Assembly: GCF_034676705.1 (NCBI RefSeq)
Contig: NZ_JAUCBS010000002.1
Coordinates: 134,001 to 198,000 of the forward strand
Length of the DNA stretch: 64,000 nt
Source: Gemmobacter sp.
GTDB taxonomy: Bacteria; Pseudomonadota; Alphaproteobacteria; Rhodobacterales; Rhodobacteraceae
Direction: 5' to 3'
Below the pieces are notes generated by a model. That model saw nothing but the letters and a program-made list of their open reading frames with translations. It was not told the origin of the DNA and did no database searches. Position 1 is the stretch's first letter; each line of letters starts with the position of its first letter. Of the stretch, positions 59,566 through 64,000 are shown in pieces. Made by a program: the position numbers and the translations under genes.

Positions 59566-59582
59566 TTGCAATGTTGCGCGGC
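59566..59582 (+). promoter_or_regulatory. TTGCAATGTTGCGCGGC motif upstream of ccr
   Basis: TTGCAATGTTGCGCGGC, 82 bases ahead of ccr and downstream of an AT-rich stretch (AGTTTCAATTAGCACTCAAT). The candidate site for the shared EMC regulator; RamB controls ccr in Paracoccus denitrificans, but whether it binds this sequence is unknown. Confidence 0.45.
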
Positions 59583-59663
59583 CGTTTCTATCCAAGGCCC
59601 ATCGCCGCGCATCGATTCTGCGGCGCGGCACAAGATATGCAGGAACCCGCCAAGGAGGCACCC

Positions 59664-60956
59664 ATGGCTCTGGACACGAATCCCGACATCATCGCCTACG
59701 ACGCCCCCAGGAAAGACCTCTACGAGATCGGCGAGATGCCGCCCCTGGGACATGTGCCGGCCAAGATGTATGCCTGGGCGATCCGGCGCGAGCGTCATGG
59801 CGAGCCCGAAACGGCGATGCAGGTCGAGGTGGTGGACACCTGGAAGCTGGACAGCCACGAGGTGCTGGTTCTGGTGATGGCCGCCGGCGTGAACTACAAT
59901 GGCGTCTGGGCCAGCCGGGGCGAACCGATCAGCCCGTTCGACGGCCACAAGGCCGCCTATCACATCGCCGGGTCCGATGCCTCGGGCATCGTCTGGGCGG
60001 TGGGCGACAAGGTGAAGCGCTGGAAGGTGGGCGACGAGGTGGTCGTGCATTGCAACCAGGACGATGGTGACGACGAACATTGCAACGGCGGCGACCCGAT
60101 GTTCTCGCCCAGCCAGCGGATCTGGGGCTATGAAACCCCCGACGGCTCGTTCAGCCAGTTCACCCGGGTGCAGGCCCAGCAGCTGATGCCGCGCCCGAAA
60201 CACCTGACCTGGGAAGAATCGGCCTGCTACACGCTGACGCTGGCGACCGCCTATCGCATGCTGTTCGGGCACGAACCGCATGACCTGAAGCCGGGCCAGA
60301 ACGTGCTGGTCTGGGGATCTTCCGGTGGCCTCGGCTCCTACGCCATCCAGCTGATCAACACGGCGGGCGCGAATGCGATCGGCGTCATCTCGGACGAATC
60401 CAAGCGCGATTTCGTCATGGGACTGGGCGCCAAGGGCGTGATCAACCGCAACGATTTCAAATGCTGGGGCCAGCTGCCCACGGTGAACTCGCCGGAATAC
60501 AATGACTGGCTGAAAGAGGCGCGCAAGTTCGGCAAGGCGATCTGGGACATCACCGGCAAGGGCGTGTCGGTGGACATGGTGTTCGAACACCCGGGCGAGG
60601 CGACGTTTCCCGTGTCGGCGCTGGTGGTGAAAAAGGGCGGCATGGTGGTGATCTGCGCCGGCACCAGCGGGTTCAACTGCACCTTTGACGTGCGCTACAT
60701 GTGGATGCACCAGAAGCGCCTGCAAGGCTCGCACTTTGCCCATCTGGCACAGGCCAGCGCCGCCAACAAGCTGATGCTGGAGCGCCGGCTGGACCCCTGC
60801 ATGTCCGAGGTGTTCCCCTGGGCCGAGATCCCGGCCGCGCACATGCTGATGCGCCGCAACCAGCACAAGCCGGGCAACATGGCCGTGCTGGTGCAGGCGC
60901 CGCGCACCGGGCTGCGGACCTTCGAGGATACGCTGGACGCCAGCCGCGGGGTGTAA
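59664..60956 (+). CDS. ccr: Crotonyl-CoA carboxylase/reductase
   Basis: 430 residues of the medium-chain reductase family. The N-terminus (APRKDLYEIGEMPPLGHVPAKMYAW), the QRIWGYETPDGSFSQFT segment, the NADPH motif WGSSGGLGSYAIQL and the MWMHQKRLQGSHFAHLAQA stretch match known Ccr enzymes. It carries out NADPH-dependent reductive carboxylation of crotonyl-CoA to ethylmalonyl-CoA, the defining EMC pathway step. AAGGAGG six bases ahead fixes the start. Confidence 0.96.
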   Translation: MALDTNPDIIAYDAPRKDLYEIGEMPPLGHVPAKMYAWAIRRERHGEPETAMQVEVVDTWKLDSHEVLVLVMAAGVNYNGVWASRGEPISPFDGHKAAYHIAGSDASGIVWAVGDKVKRWKVGDEVVVHCNQDDGDDEHCNGGDPMFSPSQRIWGYETPDGSFSQFTRVQAQQLMPRPKHLTWEESACYTLTLATAYRMLFGHEPHDLKPGQNVLVWGSSGGLGSYAIQLINTAGANAIGVISDESKRDFVMGLGAKGVINRNDFKCWGQLPTVNSPEYNDWLKEARKFGKAIWDITGKGVSVDMVFEHPGEATFPVSALVVKKGGMVVICAGTSGFNCTFDVRYMWMHQKRLQGSHFAHLAQASAANKLMLERRLDPCMSEVFPWAEIPAAHMLMRRNQHKPGNMAVLVQAPRTGLRTFEDTLDASRGV

Positions 60957-60967
60957 GCGGCAGCAGC

Positions 60968-61013
60968 GGGGGCCAGCCCCCGCACCCCCGGGGTATTTGG
61001 AAAAAGGCAAAGA
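60968..61013 (-). repeat. Rhodobacterales intergenic element, divergent long form (copy f)
   Basis: GGGGG-CCAG-CCCCC hairpin then CACCCCCGGGGTATTTGG, with the box tail altered (AAAAAGGCAAAGAGG). It lies between ccr and the HAD gene and is inverted relative to both, unlike most copies. Confidence 0.6.
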
Positions 61014-61117
61014 GGCGCCGGGTTTTGCAGCTGCGAAACCCGGTGTTGCCTTTGCGGGGTTCCGCCGGCCGGGGCCCCATGCGATAAGCGCCGCGCGTGA
61101 TTGACAGGAGGCGCGGC

Positions 61118-61996
61118 GTGACCCGGATCATTCAGACCCTGGCCGAAATTTCCGACCGTTACGATGTGCTGTTCTGCGACCTGTGGGGCTGCGTGCATGA
61201 TGGCGTCGCGGCGATGCCGGCCGCCGTTGCCGCCTTGCAGGCGTTCCGCGCCAAGGGCGGCGCCGTGGTGCTGCTGACCAATGCCCCGCGCCCCAAGCCC
61301 AGCGTGATGCGCCAGATCGCCCGGCTGGGCGTGCCGGACGATGCCTGGGACGAGATCGTCACCTCGGGCGATGCGGCGCAATATGCCCTGGTAAACGGGG
61401 CGGTCGGGCGCAAGGTCTGGCATATCGGGCCGGCCAAGGATCTGACCTTCTTCTCCGAAATGGCCGCCGACCTGCCCAAGGCCGAGGTTGACCTGGTGCC
61501 TCTGGATCAGGCCGAAGGCATCGTCTGCACCGATCTGTTCGAGAACCTGACCGAACAGCCCGAAGACTATCGCGCCCGCCTGCTGCTGGCGCGCGAAGCG
61601 GGATTGCCCATGCTGTGTGCCAACCCGGACCTGATGGTCGATTATGGCCACAAGCGGGTCTGGTGCGCCGGGGCGCTGGCGAAGCTGTATGAAGAGATCG
61701 GCGGCACGGCGCTGTACTTCGGCAAGCCGCATCCGCCGATCTACGATCTGGCCCGCCGCCGGCTGGCGGCCCGCGGCATCGAGCTGGCCGAGGACCGCAT
61801 CCTGTGTCTGGGCGACGGCATCGGCACCGATGTGGCCGGCGCGGCCGGCGAGGGGCTGGACGCGCTGTTCGTCACCGGCGGGCTGGCGGCGGCCGAATTC
61901 GGCCCCGACGCCGACCATCCGCAGGCCGACCTGCTGGATCGCTGGCTGGCCGCCCGTGCCGCCGCGCCGCGCTGGTCCATCGGCAAGGTGCGCTGA
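61118..61996 (+). CDS. HAD-superfamily hydrolase, TIGR01459 type
   Basis: 292 residues. Motif I is FCDLWGCVHDG (nucleophile Asp21; the second Asp is replaced by Trp23), motif II LLTNAPRPK, and the late GDGIGTDVAGAAGEG. This DLWGxxHDG pattern is the TIGR01459 family, common in alphaproteobacteria, of unknown substrate. GTG 61118 is preferred (AGGAGG six bases ahead); an earlier GTG at 61097 adds seven residues. Confidence 0.87.
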   Translation: MTRIIQTLAEISDRYDVLFCDLWGCVHDGVAAMPAAVAALQAFRAKGGAVVLLTNAPRPKPSVMRQIARLGVPDDAWDEIVTSGDAAQYALVNGAVGRKVWHIGPAKDLTFFSEMAADLPKAEVDLVPLDQAEGIVCTDLFENLTEQPEDYRARLLLAREAGLPMLCANPDLMVDYGHKRVWCAGALAKLYEEIGGTALYFGKPHPPIYDLARRRLAARGIELAEDRILCLGDGIGTDVAGAAGEGLDALFVTGGLAAAEFGPDADHPQADLLDRWLAARAAAPRWSIGKVR

Positions 61997-62044
61997 AACC
62001 GGCAAGCAACAATATTGCGGAAACTGCGCCGCACGCGTTGAAAA

Positions 62045-62056
62045 GTTGCGCTGCGC
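62045..62056 (+). promoter_or_regulatory. GTTGCGCTGCGC motif upstream of the PhaJ-like gene
   Basis: The 12-mer GTTGCGCTGCGC, identical to part of the ecm site. A further ATATTGCGG stretch lies 35 bases earlier. Suggests shared control with EMC genes. Confidence 0.4.
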
Positions 62057-62114
62057 CGTTGTGCTGCGGCGCGGCATCTGCTAGGGTTTCCCAAGCTCCC
62101 ATGAAGGAATCGCC

Positions 62115-62561
62115 ATGATGCTGGACAACACCCCGCGCGGCACCATCTGCATCGAGGATATCGAGATCGGCATGACGCGCAGCCTGCGCAAGGTCGTCAC
62201 CGACCGCGATATCGAGCTGTTCGCCGAGGTGTCGACCGACCGCAACCCGGTGCATCTCGACGATGACTATGCCCGCGACACCATCTTTCAGGGCCGGATC
62301 GCGCATGGCATGCTGACCGCTGGCCTGGTATCGGCGGTGATCGGGGAACAGCTGCCCGGGCACGGCACGGTCTATCTGGGGCAAAGCCTGAAATTCATGG
62401 CCCCCGTTCGCCCCGGCGACATGGTCGAGGCGGCGGTCACCGTGACGGCCGTCGATCATTCCCGCCGCCGGGTGACCCTTGAAACCCGCTGCGCGGTCGG
62501 CGATACGGTTGTGCTGAAGGGCGAGGCGCTGGTTCTGGCGCCCAGCCGCAAGTTCGACTGA
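62115..62561 (+). CDS. MaoC-family (R)-specific enoyl-CoA hydratase (PhaJ-like)
   Basis: 148 residues, a single hot-dog domain. The catalytic pair is in DRNPVHLDDDYA and GRIAHGMLTAGL (Asp and His). PhaJ-type proteins hydrate crotonyl-CoA to (R)-3-hydroxybutyryl-CoA, linking the EMC pathway with polyhydroxybutyrate. Two adjacent Mets; AAGGA precedes the first. Confidence 0.88.
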   Translation: MMLDNTPRGTICIEDIEIGMTRSLRKVVTDRDIELFAEVSTDRNPVHLDDDYARDTIFQGRIAHGMLTAGLVSAVIGEQLPGHGTVYLGQSLKFMAPVRPGDMVEAAVTVTAVDHSRRRVTLETRCAVGDTVVLKGEALVLAPSRKFD

Positions 62562-62592
62562 CCGGCGGGCGGCCCCGCCACCTCGGGGGCAG

Positions 62593-63519
62593 ATGAAACG
62601 GCACCATCACTGGCAGGGTCTGGCTCAGGCCGATCGTGGCGCCTCGGTCGCCATGGGGAATTTCGACGGCGTGCATCTGGGGCACCGCTCGGTCATCGAC
62701 CTTGCGCGCCGGCCGGGGCAGCCCTTGGGCGTGGTCACGTTCGAACCGCATCCGCGCGAATTCTTTGCCCCCGCCTCGCCCCCGTTCCGCCTGATGAACC
62801 CCGAGGCGCGGGCGAACCGGCTGGCGCGGCTGGGGGTGGACCAGTTGTATGAACTCCCTTTTGACGCGGCGCTTGCGGCCCTGACGCCCGAGGATTTCGC
62901 GGCGCAGGTGCTGGCGCAGGGCCTTGGCATAAGCCATATCGTCGTCGGCACCGATTTCCGCTTTGGCAAGGGCCGCACCGGCGGCGCCGCTGAACTCGCG
63001 GCACTGGGGCGCGATCTGGGCTTTGACGTCACCGTCGCCCCGCTGGTGGAAACCGAAGGCGTCGAAATCTCGTCCACCGCGATCCGCGCCGCCCTGGCCG
63101 ATGGCCGGCCGCGCGATGCCGCCGCCATGCTGGGCCACTGGCACCGCGTGGATGGCGAGGTGCTGCACGGCGAAAAACGCGGGCGCGAACTGGGCTTTCC
63201 CACTGCCAACATGTCGCTGGCCGGCCTGCACCTGCCGCGCTTCGGGGTCTATGCCGTCAAGGTCGATGTGCTGACCGGCCCGCAACAGGGCAGCTACCAT
63301 GGCGCCGCCAGCCTTGGGGTGCGGCCGATGTTCGGGGAAAACCTGCCCAACCTCGAAACTTTCATCTTCGACTTCAAGGGCAGCCTGTATGGCGAACACC
63401 TGTCGGTCGCGCTGGTGGATTTCCTGCGGCCGGAACTGAAGTTCGACGGCCTGCCCACGCTGATCGCCCAGATGGATGCCGACTGCGCCCGCGCGCGCCA
63501 GATCCTGACCGCACTCTGA
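62593..63519 (+). CDS. ribF: Bifunctional riboflavin kinase/FAD synthetase
   Basis: 308 residues. N-terminal adenylyltransferase with GNFDGVHLGH (22-31) and ISSTAIRAAL, then the kinase domain with KRGRELGFPTAN and YGEHLSVALVDFLRPE. It makes FMN and FAD. No FMN riboswitch was seen in its short 31-base leader. Confidence 0.95.
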   Translation: MKRHHHWQGLAQADRGASVAMGNFDGVHLGHRSVIDLARRPGQPLGVVTFEPHPREFFAPASPPFRLMNPEARANRLARLGVDQLYELPFDAALAALTPEDFAAQVLAQGLGISHIVVGTDFRFGKGRTGGAAELAALGRDLGFDVTVAPLVETEGVEISSTAIRAALADGRPRDAAAMLGHWHRVDGEVLHGEKRGRELGFPTANMSLAGLHLPRFGVYAVKVDVLTGPQQGSYHGAASLGVRPMFGENLPNLETFIFDFKGSLYGEHLSVALVDFLRPELKFDGLPTLIAQMDADCARARQILTAL

Positions 63520-63524
63520 TCTTT

Positions 63525-63596
63525 CTTTCGCTTTGACCCAAATATCCTCGGGGGGTGAGGCGCGGCACGCGCCGAGGGGGGCAGACGGCCCCCCTT
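63525..63596 (+). repeat. Rhodobacterales intergenic element, long form (copy g)
   Basis: CGCTTTGACCCAAATATCC, then TCGGGGGGTGAGGC, a GCGC-rich spacer and the hairpin GGGGGGC-AGACG-GCCCCCC (63576-63594). It is the same element as copy b in the other orientation, placed between two convergent genes where the hairpin may end both messages. Confidence 0.75.
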
Positions 63597-63609
63597 CCCC
63601 GGCCGCGGA

Positions 63610-64000
63610 TCAGCGCCGGCGGCAGGCCTGCAATTGCATCCGGTAGGTCTCGGCCCGGCTTGCCACCCGGTCCGACACTGCAAGCAGCCAGGGCTTGGCA
63701 GTGTGGCTGCCCCGGGCATAGCCGGACCGGCCTTCGTGATAGGCCAGATACTGGCCGCGGGCATCGTGCTTGGAAATGCCCAGGCCCTTTTCCGACTTGT
63801 CGAAATACCAGCCCATGAAATCGGTGGCATCCTGAATGCGGTCGCGCCGGGCGCCGCCGCGGCCGACCTCGTCCTGGTATTCGCTCCAGGTGTCGTCCAG
63901 CGCCTGGCTATAGCCATAGGCCGAGCTTTGCCGGCCCATCGGAATCACCCCCAGCGCAAAGCGATAGGGGGTGCGGGCATTGCCGATGAACTTCGATTCC
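63610..64000 (-). CDS. Lytic transglycosylase (SLT-like), C-terminal part
   Basis: The frame runs off the right edge; about 130 residues are visible (ESKFIGNARTPYRFALGVIP, then MGRQSSAYGYSQALDDTWSEYQDEVG and FMGWYFDKSEKGLG, YLAYHEGRSGYARGS). GYSQALDDTW and YLAYHEGRSGY resemble the SLT fold regions of peptidoglycan-cleaving transglycosylases. A true start lies outside the window. Confidence 0.7.
   Translation of the reverse strand, partial: ESKFIGNARTPYRFALGVIPMGRQSSAYGYSQALDDTWSEYQDEVGRGGARRDRIQDATDFMGWYFDKSEKGLGISKHDARGQYLAYHEGRSGYARGSHTAKPWLLAVSDRVASRAETYRMQLQACRRR

Noticed and set aside
62562..62592. FMN riboswitch before ribF
   Set aside because: The gap is only 31 bases and has no RFN-like conserved segments.

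Overview
The window (64 kb, high GC, overlapping ATGA/GTGA gene junctions) looks like the chromosome of a Rhodobacterales alphaproteobacterium, close to Paracoccus/Rhodobacter. The evidence is a set of ethylmalonyl-CoA (EMC) pathway genes (mcl1, ecm, ccr and an epimerase), small proteins typical of the order (DUF1467, DUF1244, DUF6455, UbiK), and a family-wide intergenic repeat. I could not run a search, so this placement comes from recognising the proteins.

1-1.7 kb: the end of an iron-uptake locus, with an ECF sigma factor (cut by the window edge) and a siderophore-binding periplasmic protein. 1.85-2.2 kb: a decayed IS5-type transposase. 2.3-31 kb: a catabolic island. It holds an SDR operon with a carboxymuconolactone-decarboxylase-like protein and a 3-hydroxyisobutyrate-dehydrogenase-like protein. 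A leftward five-gene CoA operon follows (CoA-transferase, dehydratase, CoA ligase, Fe-ADH, enoyl-CoA hydratase). Next come a TRAP transporter with a lactonase, and a rightward oxidation operon (two aldehyde dehydrogenases, a Zn-ADH and a PaoABC-like molybdenum aldehyde oxidoreductase). The island ends with a second lactonase, GntR and IclR regulators, a second beta-hydroxyacid dehydrogenase, an alpha/beta hydrolase, a cupin and a second decarboxylase-like gene. That last gene is split by an intact IS256-family element with an 8-bp target duplication. Nearly every transcription unit in the island carries one of two AT-rich operator-like motifs, so it reads as one regulon. The substrate cannot be named from sequence; the genes suggest import of a carboxylate, lactone opening, alcohol and aldehyde oxidation, CoA activation and beta-oxidation-like steps.

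31-64 kb: mostly core genome. An HNH endonuclease is followed by an intact IS5/IS427-type element, then esterase, DNA glycosylase, acetyltransferase, M48 lipoprotein, response regulator, methylmalonyl-CoA epimerase, DUF1467, an EI24 membrane protein, nitroreductase, malyl-CoA lyase and D-amino-acid transaminase. An RTX-repeat protein, DUF1244, N-formylglutamate amidohydrolase, pyruvate kinase and L35-L20 come next. Then follow LysE, fRMsr, UbiK, lgt-midA-yfiH, an Lrp regulator, trxB, a RES-domain protein and a maleate-isomerase-like protein. The region closes with ethylmalonyl-CoA mutase, a small secreted protein, an acyltransferase, crotonyl-CoA carboxylase/reductase, a HAD protein, a PhaJ-like hydratase, ribF and the start of a lytic transglycosylase.

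Two non-coding patterns stand out in the core half. One is a modular intergenic repeat (seven copies) built around a conserved box with or without a G-run hairpin. The other is a shared AATGTTGC-type motif upstream of mcl1, ecm, ccr and the small gene beside ecm, which suggests common regulation of the EMC pathway. No tRNA, rRNA or CRISPR array was seen.
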